Assembly: GCF_900091725.1 (NCBI RefSeq)
Contig: NZ_FMBW01000052.1
Coordinates: forward strand, 1-64,000
Source of the DNA: Streptomyces sp. DvalAA-43
Lineage (GTDB): Bacteria > Actinomycetota > Actinomycetes > Streptomycetales > Streptomycetaceae
DNA length: 64,000 nt
Reading direction: 5' to 3'
A program made the position numbers and the translations under genes. The notes under the pieces were generated by a model that was not told where the DNA came from, made no database searches, and was given only the letters and a program-made list of their open reading frames with translations. Positions 17,412 to 25,674 of this stretch are shown in pieces. The number at the start of each line of letters is the position of its first letter. Within the stretch, counting starts at the first letter, position 1.

Positions 17412-18215
17412 TCAGTTCCTCCGGGTCGGCCGGTCGTACGCGGCCAGGCAGCGGTTGTGCTGATCGAGGTAGGCGATGGCGAGCCGGCCCGTCACCGGGT
17501 TCCCGTAGGTCTCGCACTCGACCTCGTACACCTCGTGGATGAGCTCTCGCGTGAGCACTTCGTCCGGTGGCCCGTGAGTCACCACGGCGCCTTCCTTGAG
17601 CACGTACAACTCGTCGCAGTAGCTCGCCGCCATCGGCAGATCGTGCAGCGCGGCGAGCACGCCGATGCCGAGCTCCTTGACGATCGAGAAGATCTCCAAC
17701 TGGTGCTTGATGTCCAGGTGGTTGGTGGGTTCGTCGAGGATGAGGAAGGCCGGTTCCTGGGCGAGTGCCCGCGCGAGCACCACCCGCTGGCGCTCGCCGC
17801 CGGACAGGGTCCGGAAGGTCCGCCCCGCGTACTCGGCCATGTGCACCCGGCGCAGCGCCCGCCGGACGATCTCCCGGTCCCGTTCGCCGGTCGTCTCCAG
17901 CAGCCGCTTGTGCGGGGTGCGTCCCATCGCGACCATCTCCGCCACCGTGAAGTCGAAGCTCTGGTCGTTGAACTGGGCGACCACCGCGAGCCGGGTGAAG
18001 ACCGCACCGGGGCGGCTCGCGAGCAGGTCCAGCCCGCCGAGCACCGCGGTCCCGGAGTCGGGGGCGACGACCTTGTAGATGCTCTTGAGGAACGCGGATT
18101 CGCCGCGCACGGCAGCGGGTTGCGCGGTGTTCGCACAGCCGGCGAGCAGGAGGGGCGAACCGGCGGCGAGGGCCGCGCGGACGCGTATCGGGATCCGGAG
18201 CGGGGAGGCGTTCAC
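17412..18215 (-). CDS. Chimeric ABC ATPase: lipoprotein signal fused, no Walker A
   Basis: A 267-aa hybrid. Residues 1-30 (basic start, hydrophobic core, lipobox LLLAGC) are a lipoprotein signal peptide like those of siderophore-binding proteins. From about residue 38 the sequence is a ferric-siderophore-type ABC ATPase, entered where the P-loop should be: RGESAFLKSIYKVVAPDSG replaces the usual GKST-LLK. The P-loop lysine is Glu, the Thr is Ala, and the glycine-rich part is absent. All later motifs remain: Q-loop VVAQF, signature LSGGERQR, Walker B FLILDEPT, D-loop and switch His in LHDL. A good GAAAGGA site precedes the GTG. The likely origin is an in-frame deletion joining the start of a binding-protein gene to the ATPase gene, removing the binding protein, permeases and P-loop. 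It probably cannot work as a transporter ATPase. Confidence 0.85.
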   Translation of the reverse strand: MNASPLRIPIRVRAALAAGSPLLLAGCANTAQPAAVRGESAFLKSIYKVVAPDSGTAVLGGLDLLASRPGAVFTRLAVVAQFNDQSFDFTVAEMVAMGRTPHKRLLETTGERDREIVRRALRRVHMAEYAGRTFRTLSGGERQRVVLARALAQEPAFLILDEPTNHLDIKHQLEIFSIVKELGIGVLAALHDLPMAASYCDELYVLKEGAVVTHGPPDEVLTRELIHEVYEVECETYGNPVTGRLAIAYLDQHNRCLAAYDRPTRRN

Positions 18216-18387
18216 GATGTCCTTTCGGGGATGGCGTGGCATCGGCCACCCGGCCATCCTCGGAAGGAACGCGGCGGAACGTGTACGGAGAGCGGGACCG
18301 GGAAATGTGGAGCGGGCGCCCCTCCCGAAGAGTGCGGGCGCCCCTCCCGAGGAGGACGCCCGCCCCACACTCCGTTGCCCCGCGGAA

Positions 18388-19428
18388 TCAGGAAACGGCC
18401 TCCCGGACACCGGCCACTGCCCGTCCCGCACGGTACTGCCGGGGCGTCCGCCCGTAGCGCTTCTTGAACGCGTGGCAGAAGTTGCTGGGACTGGAGTAAC
18501 CGCTCCTGAGCGCGACGGCGGCGATGCTGAGATCGGTCTCGACGAGCAGCAGTGAGGCCCGGCGCAGACAGGCGTTGCGGTGGTGGTGGAAGACCGTGTC
18601 GCCGTAGAGCTGCTTGAACCCTTCGTTCAGCCGCTTGGGAGTCATCCCCAGCACCCGCGCGAGCGACTCCCCGGTGTGCTGCTCGTGGAGGTTCTCCATC
18701 AGCAGCTCCGGAACCTTCCGGATCCGCTCGATCTCGTACTCCGCCATGGGCGGCCGGACCGGGCCGCGCGGGGACTCGGTGCCCGCGACGATCCGGGCGA
18801 GGATCTCCATGACCTTCGACTCCAGATACAGCGCGCGGAACCGGGCCGGCAGCGCACAGGTGTACAAGTCGGCGAACGAGGCCGCGAGTTCGGGCGGTGC
18901 CTGACGGCCGAGGTAGTGCGCGTCGCGCAGCTCGGCCGGCATCCCCTCGACGCTCTCCTCCCAGGCCGCCGTCCCCAGGCTCCCGAAGAAGACACCGGTC
19001 GCCTCCCGGCGGGCCGCGATCGACACGCCCCGGTAGCGCTGCCCGGCCGGCCGGACGAGACGCCCCGCCGAGGCCCGCGAGTGCGATATCGACAGCCCGT
19101 TCGCCCCGAAGACCGTCGCTCCGGTCGCCCGCTCCTCCAGATGCATCAGCCCGTCGACGCAGTACTCCAGCTCGAAGTAGTCGCCGGCGAGCTTGAAGTC
19201 GAGGATCAGCTCGTCGTGGAACGTCAGGTCGTACAACGTGAGCGTGACCCCGTGGAGCAGCTCATGGACGGTGACGCTCCCGACCCCGGTCCCCGGCCGC
19301 AGGTCGTACACCCGGGCCCCCTCCACGCCACCACCGCGACAGGTCCCGATCGCCGCGTAGAACTCCCGGTACTGCCGCCCGAGATCCGCGTACCCGCGCG
19401 CGGACGTGAGAGAGAAGCGCCTGGTCAC
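18388..19428 (-). CDS. AraC-family regulator (PchR-like)
   Basis: A 346-aa regulator. The N-terminal two thirds is a ligand-type domain of the sort found in iron/siderophore AraC regulators (ELEYCVDGLMHLEERATG). The C-terminal 100 residues hold two helix-turn-helices: TGESLARVLGMTPKRLNEGFKQLYG and LSIAAVALRSGYSSPSNFCHAFKKRYGRTPRQYR. The start is GTG behind GGAGGCG. It is transcribed toward the chimeric ATPase and MFS genes, and a TTAGG-CCTAA inverted repeat lies about 40 bp upstream, so it is probably iron-repressed and activates the island when its siderophore is present. Confidence 0.9.
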   Translation of the reverse strand: MTRRFSLTSARGYADLGRQYREFYAAIGTCRGGGVEGARVYDLRPGTGVGSVTVHELLHGVTLTLYDLTFHDELILDFKLAGDYFELEYCVDGLMHLEERATGATVFGANGLSISHSRASAGRLVRPAGQRYRGVSIAARREATGVFFGSLGTAAWEESVEGMPAELRDAHYLGRQAPPELAASFADLYTCALPARFRALYLESKVMEILARIVAGTESPRGPVRPPMAEYEIERIRKVPELLMENLHEQHTGESLARVLGMTPKRLNEGFKQLYGDTVFHHHRNACLRRASLLLVETDLSIAAVALRSGYSSPSNFCHAFKKRYGRTPRQYRAGRAVAGVREAVS

Positions 19429-19469
19429 ACCGCCTCCAGAGAAGTGGACATCGACTCCGGTACCCTTGC

Positions 19470-19488
19470 TTAGGGTAGCCTAAGTTCT
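19470..19488. promoter_or_regulatory. Iron-box-like site (IdeR/DmdR type)
   Basis: TTAGGGTAGCCTAAGTTCT matches about 14 of 19 positions of the actinobacterial IdeR/DmdR1 box TTAGGTTAGGCTAACCTAA; the left half is well conserved, the right half is poor. It lies 42 bp upstream of the AraC-family start. Confidence 0.55.
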
Positions 19489-19605
19489 TTTGTGGGGGCT
19501 GAGGCGAGGTCCGGAGTGCGCTGGGCGAAGTCGCCCGCGGTGGAGGGGAGGTGCGCGACGGGGCATGTCCATGCGTCCCGAGCGGTGCGCGACCGCACAT
19601 GAAGA

Positions 19606-19644
19606 AGGCCCTCCGATCTGGCGTGAAGCCTGATCGAAGGGCCT
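19606..19644 (-). terminator. Terminator of tRNA-Arg
   Basis: Arms 19606-19618 and 19632-19644 pair over 13 bp with one mismatch across a 13-base loop, just past the 3' end of the tRNA on the minus strand. A second 8-bp hairpin (19649-19668) overlaps the last four tRNA bases. Confidence 0.75.
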
Positions 19645-19664
19645 GTTCGGCACCTTGTGCAAGG

Positions 19665-19736
19665 TGCCCTCGGCAGGATTCGAACCTGCGCACACGGCTC
19701 CGGAGGCCGATGCTCTATCCCCTGAGCTACGAGGGC
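19665..19736 (-). tRNA. tRNA-Arg, anticodon CCG
   Basis: Cloverleaf on the minus strand: acceptor GCCCTCG pairs with CGAGGGC, D-arm GCTC/GAGC, anticodon stem CGGC/GCCG around loop CTCCGGA (anticodon CCG, reading CGG, a common Arg codon here), and T-arm GCAGG/CCTGC around TTCGAAT. The discriminator is A, and CCA is not encoded. 72 nt. Confidence 0.95.
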
Positions 19737-19942
19737 GTATCGCTGTGTTGCTCGGCGACGGGTGAAACACTACCAGCTTCCGCGGGGTGTCCGTGAACAG
19801 GTATTTCCGGGTCGGCGGAGCCGCGGCGCGGGCCAGGTCACAGGGGGCGTGCGGTGCGTTCCGGATGCTTCCGGCCACCCCTCGCGCCACCCGTCCGGGG
19901 GCGGAAGTGGGTAAAACCCGGACGCAGCCACGGAGCCGGCCC

Positions 19943-19948
19943 TACTCT
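19943..19948 (+). promoter_or_regulatory. Candidate -10 element, leaderless receiver gene
   Basis: TACTCT ends exactly 6 bases before the GTG at 19955. The intervening bases CGAAGG leave no room for normal ribosome-site spacing, so a leaderless message is likely. Confidence 0.45.
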
Positions 19949-19954
19949 CGAAGG

Positions 19955-20389
19955 GTGTCAGGGGCGTGTGGCCGCGTGCTTGTTGTCGACGACAACAAGG
20001 TCATCCGGCATTTGATCAGGGTCAACCTCGAGCTTGAGGGCTTCGAGGTCGTGACCGCGGCCGATGGTGTCGAGTGTCTGGATCTGGTGCATCGGGTCCG
20101 TCCCGATGTGATCACGCTCGATGTCGTCATGCCCGGACTGGACGGTGTGCAGACCGCCGCCAGACTGCGTTCCGATCCACGGACCAGACATCTGCCCGTG
20201 GCGATCATCAGCGCCTGCACGCCGTACGAGGTGGACAGCGGGGTCGCCGCCGGGGTCGACGCGTTCCTCGCGAAGCCCTTCGAGCCGACCGAGCTGGTAC
20301 GGCTCGTGCGGCAGCTGATGGAGCGGGGGAAGCCGCCGTCGCTCGACGGCAGACGGGGCGCCGGGACCGCGGAGCGCGCCGCGGGGTGA
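19955..20389 (+). CDS. Stand-alone response-regulator receiver protein
   Basis: A 144-aa single CheY-like receiver with no output domain. Acidic pocket VVDDN, phospho-acceptor Asp in ITLDVVMPGLDG, switch Ser/Thr in IISACT and Lys in FLAKPF are all present; a basic Gly/Arg-rich tail of about 20 aa follows. I start it at GTG 19955 (VSGACGRVLVVDD) because upstream extensions have no receiver sequence and a -10 box sits right before it. No kinase is adjacent. It ends just before the ArgS-like gene, whose start has the same leaderless layout. Confidence 0.85.
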   Translation: MSGACGRVLVVDDNKVIRHLIRVNLELEGFEVVTAADGVECLDLVHRVRPDVITLDVVMPGLDGVQTAARLRSDPRTRHLPVAIISACTPYEVDSGVAAGVDAFLAKPFEPTELVRLVRQLMERGKPPSLDGRRGAGTAERAAG

Positions 20390-20432
20390 CCGCATGGCGA
20401 AACCGGGTCGCGGGGTGCCCCCCTTCCTCCCA

Positions 20433-20438
20433 TACGCT
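20433..20438 (+). promoter_or_regulatory. Candidate -10 element, leaderless ArgS-like gene
   Basis: TACGCT ends 6 bases before the GTG at 20445, the same spacing as at the receiver gene 490 bp upstream. Confidence 0.45.
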
Positions 20439-20444
20439 TGTCCT

Positions 20445-21443
20445 GTGACCCCCGCCGATCTCTCCAGGGCCGTGCTGCACGCCGTGCGCCGCGCGGTCGC
20501 CGAGGACGCCCTGCGCGCGCCCGTGCCCGCGCGCGTGCGAGTGGAGCGGACCAGGCCCGGCGGGCGCGGGGAGTACGCCTGTGCCGTCGCCCTCCAGCTG
20601 GCGGGGCCCGCCGCGCTGCCGGCCAGGGACGTGGCCGCGATCCTCCGGGAACGGGTGCTTCACGCGCCGGGGATCGGGGATGTCGAGATCACCGGGCCCG
20701 GATTCCTGAACTTCACGCTGCGCGCCGGTGCGCACGGCCTCGACACCCTGGTGCGGACCGTCGGCGCGCACGGCACGGCGTACGGGCAGGGGGACGCCCT
20801 CGCCGGTACGAAGGTCTCGTTCGTGCCCGTCGAGGAGCTTCGCGCCCGGGTCGTCACCGAGGCCGTCGAGCGCCTGCTCCGGTCCCAGGGGGCCACGGTC
20901 GGGGAGCGCGCGGCGGGCGGGGAGACGCTGCACGTGGTGCCGGTGCCGGCCGCCGACCGCGACCTCTTCGACCGTCTCGGGAACGACGCCGCGCGCTGGG
21001 CGCTGCTGCGGGCCGCACCGCACGACCGGCCCCGGGACACGGGGGACGGCGCGCTCCTCGTGCAGCAGGAGAGCAATCCGCTGTTCCGGGTGCGGTACGC
21101 ACACGCCCGGATCCGCGCCCTGGGCCGCAACGCCCGACAGCTCGGGTTCGGCGCGGCGTACGAGGAGAGCGTGGACGCGCCCGCGCTCGCCGCGCTGCTC
21201 GCCGACCACCCCGGAGTGCTCGCCGCCGCCGCCCGGCACCGCGAGCCCGACCGGGTCGCCCGGCAGCTGGAAGCCCTCGCGCAGGCCTTCTTCGACTTCC
21301 ACGACAGCGCTTCGCCGCTCCCCGTCGGTGACGAGAAACCCTCGGCCGCCCACCGTTCCCGGCTCGCTCTTGCCGAAGCCGCCGGGACGGTGCTGGCAGG
21401 CGGCCTGTCCCTGCTCGGCATCAGCGCACCCGAAGTCCTCTGA
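20445..21443 (+). CDS. nrtL: ArgS-like tRNA-binding protein without catalytic domain
   Basis: A 332-aa protein resembling the ends of arginyl-tRNA synthetase. The N-terminal part (about 1-100, GVEITGPGFLNF-type motif: IGDVEITGPGFLNFTL) matches the ArgRS N-terminal tRNA-binding domain. The C-terminal part (about 200-330, beginning NPLFRVRYAHARIRALGRNA) matches the DALR anticodon-binding domain. The Rossmann core is reduced to about 100 residues without HIGH or KMSKS signatures, so aminoacylation is not expected. I recall the database name NrtL for this family but cannot check it. The GTG at 20445 is preferred to an in-frame ATG at 20394. It lies about 700 bp from tRNA-Arg(CCG) and just upstream of lysA. 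Confidence 0.8.
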   Translation: MTPADLSRAVLHAVRRAVAEDALRAPVPARVRVERTRPGGRGEYACAVALQLAGPAALPARDVAAILRERVLHAPGIGDVEITGPGFLNFTLRAGAHGLDTLVRTVGAHGTAYGQGDALAGTKVSFVPVEELRARVVTEAVERLLRSQGATVGERAAGGETLHVVPVPAADRDLFDRLGNDAARWALLRAAPHDRPRDTGDGALLVQQESNPLFRVRYAHARIRALGRNARQLGFGAAYEESVDAPALAALLADHPGVLAAAARHREPDRVARQLEALAQAFFDFHDSASPLPVGDEKPSAAHRSRLALAEAAGTVLAGGLSLLGISAPEVL

Positions 21444-21469
21444 GAGATCCGAGAGAGCAGAGCAACACG

Positions 21470-22861
21470 ATGAGCCGATCCGCACACCCCGCCGGGCCCC
21501 GTCACGCCGACGTGATGACGGAGGGGCACTACACCGCCCCGCCCGCCGACCTCAACGCCCTGGACGGGAAGGTCTGGGCCCGTACCGTCACCCGCGACGA
21601 GGACGGCACGGTCACCGTCGGCGGGATCGAAGTGACGCGGCTGGCCGAGGAGTTCGGCACCCCCGCCTACTTCCTCGACGAGAGCGACTTCCGGGCCCGC
21701 TGCCGCGCCTGGGCCGACGCCTTCGGACGCGACGCCGACGTCTTCTACGCGGGCAAGGCCTTCCTGTCGCGCGCCGTCGTGCGCTGGCTCCAGGAGGAGG
21801 GGCTCAACCTCGACGTCTGCTCCGGCGGCGAGCTGACCACCGCACTGGACGCCGGGATGCCCGCCGAGCGCATCGCCTTCCACGGCAACAACAAGACCGT
21901 CGCGGAGATCGAGCGCGCGGTCACCGTCGGCGTCGGGCGGATCGTGCTCGACTCCTTCCAGGAGATCGCCCGGGTCGCGCACATCGCGCAGCGGCTCGGC
22001 AAGCGACAGCGCGTACAGATCCGGGTGACCGTCGGCGTCGAGGCGCACACCCACGAGTTCATCGCCACCGCGCACGAGGACCAGAAGTTCGGGATCGCGC
22101 TGGCCGGAGGACAGGCCGCCGAGGCCGTGCGCCGGGCGCTCACCCTCGACGGCCTCGAACTCACCGGCATCCACTCGCACATCGGCTCGCAGATCTTCGA
22201 CATGGCCGGCTTCGAGGTGTCCGCCCGGCGCGTGGTGCAGCTGCTCGCCGAGGTGCGCGACGAGCACGGGGTGGAGCTGCCCGAGATCGACCTGGGCGGC
22301 GGCCTCGGCATCGCGTACACCTCCGAGGACGACCCGCGCGAGCCGCACGAGATCGCCAAGGCGCTCGGCGACATCGTGACCCGCGAGTGCGAGGCCGCCG
22401 GGCTCGCCACCCCGCGGATCTCCGTCGAGCCGGGGCGCGCCATCGTCGGCCCGACCGCCTTCACGCTGTACGAGGTCGGCACCATCAAGCCCCTGGAGGG
22501 GCTGCGTACGTACGTCAGCGTCGACGGCGGCATGTCGGACAACATCCGCACCGCGCTGTACGACGCCGAGTACACCGTCGCGCTCGTCTCGCGCACCTCC
22601 GACGCCGAGCCGATGCTCGTCCGGGTCGTCGGCAAGCACTGCGAGAGCGGCGACATCGTGGTCAAGGACGCGTTCCTGCCGTCCGACCTCGCCCCCGGCG
22701 ACCTGATCGCCGTGCCCGCCACCGGCGCGTACTGCCGCTCCATGGCGAGCAACTACAACCACGCCCTGCGCCCGCCGGTCGTCGCCGTGCGGGACGGTGG
22801 GGCGCGTGTCATCGTCAGGCGCGAGACGGAGGAAGATCTCCTGCGTCTCGATGTCGGCTGA
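21470..22861 (+). CDS. lysA: Diaminopimelate decarboxylase
   Basis: PLP enzyme converting meso-diaminopimelate to L-lysine, 463 aa. The PLP lysine is in FYAGKAF (about 92-98); HSHIGSQI, the GGGLGI phosphate loop and EPGRAIVG are all present, and the C-terminal beta-barrel carries GKHCESGD and GAYCRSMASNYN. It follows the ArgS-like gene by 26 bp and precedes hom, so lysine and threonine branches of the aspartate pathway are side by side. No lysine riboswitch is visible upstream. Confidence 0.98.
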   Translation: MSRSAHPAGPRHADVMTEGHYTAPPADLNALDGKVWARTVTRDEDGTVTVGGIEVTRLAEEFGTPAYFLDESDFRARCRAWADAFGRDADVFYAGKAFLSRAVVRWLQEEGLNLDVCSGGELTTALDAGMPAERIAFHGNNKTVAEIERAVTVGVGRIVLDSFQEIARVAHIAQRLGKRQRVQIRVTVGVEAHTHEFIATAHEDQKFGIALAGGQAAEAVRRALTLDGLELTGIHSHIGSQIFDMAGFEVSARRVVQLLAEVRDEHGVELPEIDLGGGLGIAYTSEDDPREPHEIAKALGDIVTRECEAAGLATPRISVEPGRAIVGPTAFTLYEVGTIKPLEGLRTYVSVDGGMSDNIRTALYDAEYTVALVSRTSDAEPMLVRVVGKHCESGDIVVKDAFLPSDLAPGDLIAVPATGAYCRSMASNYNHALRPPVVAVRDGGARVIVRRETEEDLLRLDVG

Positions 22862-22956
22862 TGAAATACATATCTCAGGATCCGGACGAGTGGCAGAATC
22901 CCCCGTCCGGTGAGTGAGACTGGTCCACACATCAGATGTAAAGGAAACGAGGTCGG

Positions 22957-24249
22957 ATGATGCGTACGCGTCCGCTGAAGGTGGCGCTGCTGGGCTGTGG
23001 AGTGGTCGGCTCAGAGGTGGCGCGCATCATGACGACGCACGCCGACGACCTCGCCGCGCGCATCGGCGCGCCGGTCGAGCTCGCCGGTGTCGCCGTGCGC
23101 CGGCCCTCCAAGGTGCGCGAGGGCATCGACCCCGCGCTGATCACCACCGATGCGACGGCCCTGGTCAAACGGGGCGACATCGACGTCGTCATCGAGGTCA
23201 TCGGGGGCATCGAGCCCGCCCGCACGCTCATCACCACCGCCTTCGAGCACGGCGCGAGCGTCGTCTCCGCCAACAAGGCGCTGCTCGCCGAGGACGGCGC
23301 GGCACTGCACGCCGCCGCCGAGCAGCACGGCCGGGACCTCTACTACGAGGCCGCCGTGGCCGGTGCCATCCCGCTGGTACGGCCGCTGCGCGAGTCCCTC
23401 GCCGGTGACAAGGTCAACCGGGTCCTCGGCATCGTGAACGGCACGACCAACTTCATCCTCGACAAGATGGACACCAGCGGAGCCGGGTACTCCGAGGCGC
23501 TCGACGAGGCCACCGCCCTCGGGTACGCCGAGGCCGACCCGACCGCCGACGTCGAGGGCTTCGACGCCGCGGCCAAGGCCGCCATCCTCGCCGGCATCGC
23601 CTTCCACACCCGGGTGCGGATCGGCGATGTGCACCGTGAGGGCATCACCGAGGTCACCGCCGCCGACATCGCGTCCGCCCGCCGCATGGGCTGCACCGTC
23701 AAGCTCCTCGCCATCTGCGAGCGCGCCGCCGACGGGCGGTCGGTCACCGCCCGGGTGCACCCGGCGATGATCCCGCTGAGCCACCCGCTGGCCTCCGTCC
23801 GCGAGGCGTACAACGCGGTCTTCGTCGAGGCCGAGGCGGCCGGACAGCTCATGTTCTACGGCCCCGGCGCCGGTGGCTCGCCGACCGCGTCCGCGGTCCT
23901 CGGCGACCTGGTCGCGGTCTGCCGCAACAAACTCAACGGGGCCACCGGTCCCGGCGAGTCCGCGTACACGCGTCTGCCGGTCAGCCCCATGGGCGACGTG
24001 GTCACGCGGTACCACATCAGTCTCGACGTGGCCGACAAGCCTGGCGTACTCGCCCAGGTCGCGACGGTCTTCGCCGAGAAGGGCGTATCGATCGATACCG
24101 TCCGCCAGCAGGGCAAGGACGGCGAGGCATCGCTCGTCGTCGTCACCCACCGCGCGTCCGACGCCGCCCTCTCGGCGACCGTCGAGGCGCTGCGCAAGCT
24201 CGACACCGTGCGCGGTGTCGCCAGCATCATGCGTGTTGAAGGGGAGTAA
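22957..24249 (+). CDS. hom: Homoserine dehydrogenase
   Basis: NAD(P)H-dependent enzyme reducing aspartate semialdehyde to homoserine, 430 aa. It has a Rossmann LGCGVVGSEVA at the N-terminus, the central NGTTNFIL and GFDAAAKAAILAGIAFH motifs of the catalytic domain, and a C-terminal ACT domain (about 350-430), usually the site of threonine feedback. The double ATG at 22957/22960 makes the start uncertain by one residue. The 95-bp gap from lysA contains a CCGGACG/CGTCCGG hairpin (22882-22910). thrC follows after 6 bp. Confidence 0.97.
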   Translation: MMRTRPLKVALLGCGVVGSEVARIMTTHADDLAARIGAPVELAGVAVRRPSKVREGIDPALITTDATALVKRGDIDVVIEVIGGIEPARTLITTAFEHGASVVSANKALLAEDGAALHAAAEQHGRDLYYEAAVAGAIPLVRPLRESLAGDKVNRVLGIVNGTTNFILDKMDTSGAGYSEALDEATALGYAEADPTADVEGFDAAAKAAILAGIAFHTRVRIGDVHREGITEVTAADIASARRMGCTVKLLAICERAADGRSVTARVHPAMIPLSHPLASVREAYNAVFVEAEAAGQLMFYGPGAGGSPTASAVLGDLVAVCRNKLNGATGPGESAYTRLPVSPMGDVVTRYHISLDVADKPGVLAQVATVFAEKGVSIDTVRQQGKDGEASLVVVTHRASDAALSATVEALRKLDTVRGVASIMRVEGE

Positions 24250-24255
24250 GGACCC

Positions 24256-25326
24256 ATGACCAGCAAGGGCACCCACCAGTGGCGCGGCATCATCGAGGAG
24301 TACCGGGACCGCCTTCCGGTCACGAGCACGACGCCGGTCGTCACGCTTCGTGAGGGCGGTACGCCGCTCGTCCCCGCTCAGGTCCTCTCCGAGCGCACGG
24401 GCTGCGAGGTGCACCTCAAGGTCGAGGGCGCCAACCCGACCGGTTCCTTCAAGGACCGCGGCATGACGATGGCCATCACCCGGGCCAAGGAGGAGGGTGC
24501 GAAGGCCGTCATCTGCGCCTCCACCGGCAACACCTCCGCCTCCGCCGCCGCGTACGCGGTGCGGGCCGGCATGGTCTGCGCCGTCCTCGTGCCGCAGGGC
24601 AAGATCGCGCTCGGCAAGATGGGCCAGGCGCTGGTGCACGGCGCCAAGATCCTCCAGGTCGACGGCAACTTCGACGACTGCCTGACGCTGGCCCGCTCGC
24701 TCTCGGACAACTACCCGGTGGCGCTGGTCAATTCGGTCAACCCGGCGCGTATCGAGGGCCAGAAGACCGCCGCGTTCGAGATCGTCGACGCGCTCGGCGA
24801 CGCCCCGGACATCCATGTCCTCCCGGTCGGCAACGCGGGCAACATCACCGCGTACTGGAAGGGGTACAAGGAGTACGCGGGGGACAGCATGTCCACGCAC
24901 ACCCCGCGCATGTGGGGCTTCCAGGCCTCCGGCTCCGCGCCCATCGTGCGCGGCGAGATCGTCAAGGACCCGTCGACCATCGCCACCGCCATCCGGATCG
25001 GCAACCCGGCCTCCTGGCAGTACGCGCTGGACGCCCGGGACGAATCGGGCGGTTTCATCGATGAGGTGACGGACCGGCAGATCCTGTCCGCCTACCGGCT
25101 GTTGGCCTCCCAGGAGGGCGTCTTCGTCGAGCCCGCCTCGGCCGCCTCCGTCGCGGGCCTGCTGAAGGCCGCCGAGGAGGGCAAGGTCGACCCCGGCCAG
25201 AAGATCGTCTGTACGGTCACCGGCAATGGGCTCAAGGACCCCGACTGGGCCGTCGCGGGCGCACCGCAGCCGGTCACGGTCCCGGTCGACGCGGCCACCG
25301 CCGCGCAGAAGCTGGGCCTGGTCTGA
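24256..25326 (+). CDS. thrC: Threonine synthase
   Basis: PLP enzyme converting O-phosphohomoserine to L-threonine, 356 aa, the shorter class. The PLP lysine is in NPTGSFKDRGMTMA (about 58-71), followed by the ASTGNTSASAAAYA cofactor loop, VGNAGNITAYW phosphate-binding loop and CTVTGNGLKDPD. It lies 6 bp after hom, so the two are co-transcribed. thrB is downstream but separated by a strong terminator-like palindrome and a possible promoter of its own. Confidence 0.97.
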   Translation: MTSKGTHQWRGIIEEYRDRLPVTSTTPVVTLREGGTPLVPAQVLSERTGCEVHLKVEGANPTGSFKDRGMTMAITRAKEEGAKAVICASTGNTSASAAAYAVRAGMVCAVLVPQGKIALGKMGQALVHGAKILQVDGNFDDCLTLARSLSDNYPVALVNSVNPARIEGQKTAAFEIVDALGDAPDIHVLPVGNAGNITAYWKGYKEYAGDSMSTHTPRMWGFQASGSAPIVRGEIVKDPSTIATAIRIGNPASWQYALDARDESGGFIDEVTDRQILSAYRLLASQEGVFVEPASAASVAGLLKAAEEGKVDPGQKIVCTVTGNGLKDPDWAVAGAPQPVTVPVDAATAAQKLGLV

Positions 25327-25357
25327 GGCCCGTCCGGCGGATCGGCGCCGGACAGGC
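25325..25357. repeat. Copy A of an interspersed GC-rich element
   Basis: Right after the thrC stop, GAGGCC-CGTCCGGCGGATCGG-GCCGGACAGGC shares its core GTCCGGCGGATC and flanking GGCC/CCGGA with the sequence after the gene ending at 59245. It also forms a CGTCCGGCG/CGCCGGACA-type stem. Both copies follow stop codons. Confidence 0.6.
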
Positions 25358-25366
25358 AGTGGTGCC

Positions 25367-25404
25367 TTCCCCGATCGACCGGACCGGTCCGGTCGATCGG
25401 GGAA
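25367..25404. terminator. Perfect 38-bp palindrome after thrC
   Basis: Arms 25367-25385 and 25386-25404 are exact reverse complements with no spacer, starting TTCCCCGATCG and ending CGATCGGGGAA. As RNA it gives about 17 bp of stem with a 4-base loop, a very stable terminator. As DNA it is a perfectly symmetric site, so an operator role is possible. Confidence 0.85.
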
Positions 25405-25674
25405 GAACCCAGCTCAACCGCCCCATTCCGGGGCGGAGAGCGCATCGGCGGTGTGCGACACGCATCGTGCGCCTCCCGTGCGCCCTATGTCGCCACAGAA
25501 CCTTCCTTCGATAAGCTGTACCCAACCCGCCCCGCCGCATCTGCCGCGGTGCATGGGCCGTTGTGGCCGTCGGGTTCCCCGGAATTCCACTCCCCGTCAC
25601 CACGACCTCCCGCCACCACGGAGAAACCGCTTCACCACCCCCCCCGCTGCCACACAAGGAGAGTCGTCCAACCG
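25405..25674 (+). promoter_or_regulatory. thrB upstream region
   Basis: 270 bp without a supported gene. A TAAGCT (25512-25517) following TTCGA could be a -10 box for thrB. An AAGGAGAG ribosome site (about 25656-25663) precedes the ATG at 25675. Nothing else recognised. Confidence 0.35.

Noticed and set aside
19606..19740. tRNA-Arg as the attachment site of an integrated element
   Set aside because: No integrase nearby and no second copy of the tRNA 3' end in the window.
20394..20444. ATG 20394 as start of the ArgS-like gene
   Set aside because: A GGGGTG site exists, but the added 17 residues are non-conserved-looking and overlap the -10 box directly before GTG 20445. Not fully excluded.
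21444..21469. Lysine riboswitch before lysA
   Set aside because: Only 26 bp separate lysA from the upstream gene and no aptamer-like structure is seen.
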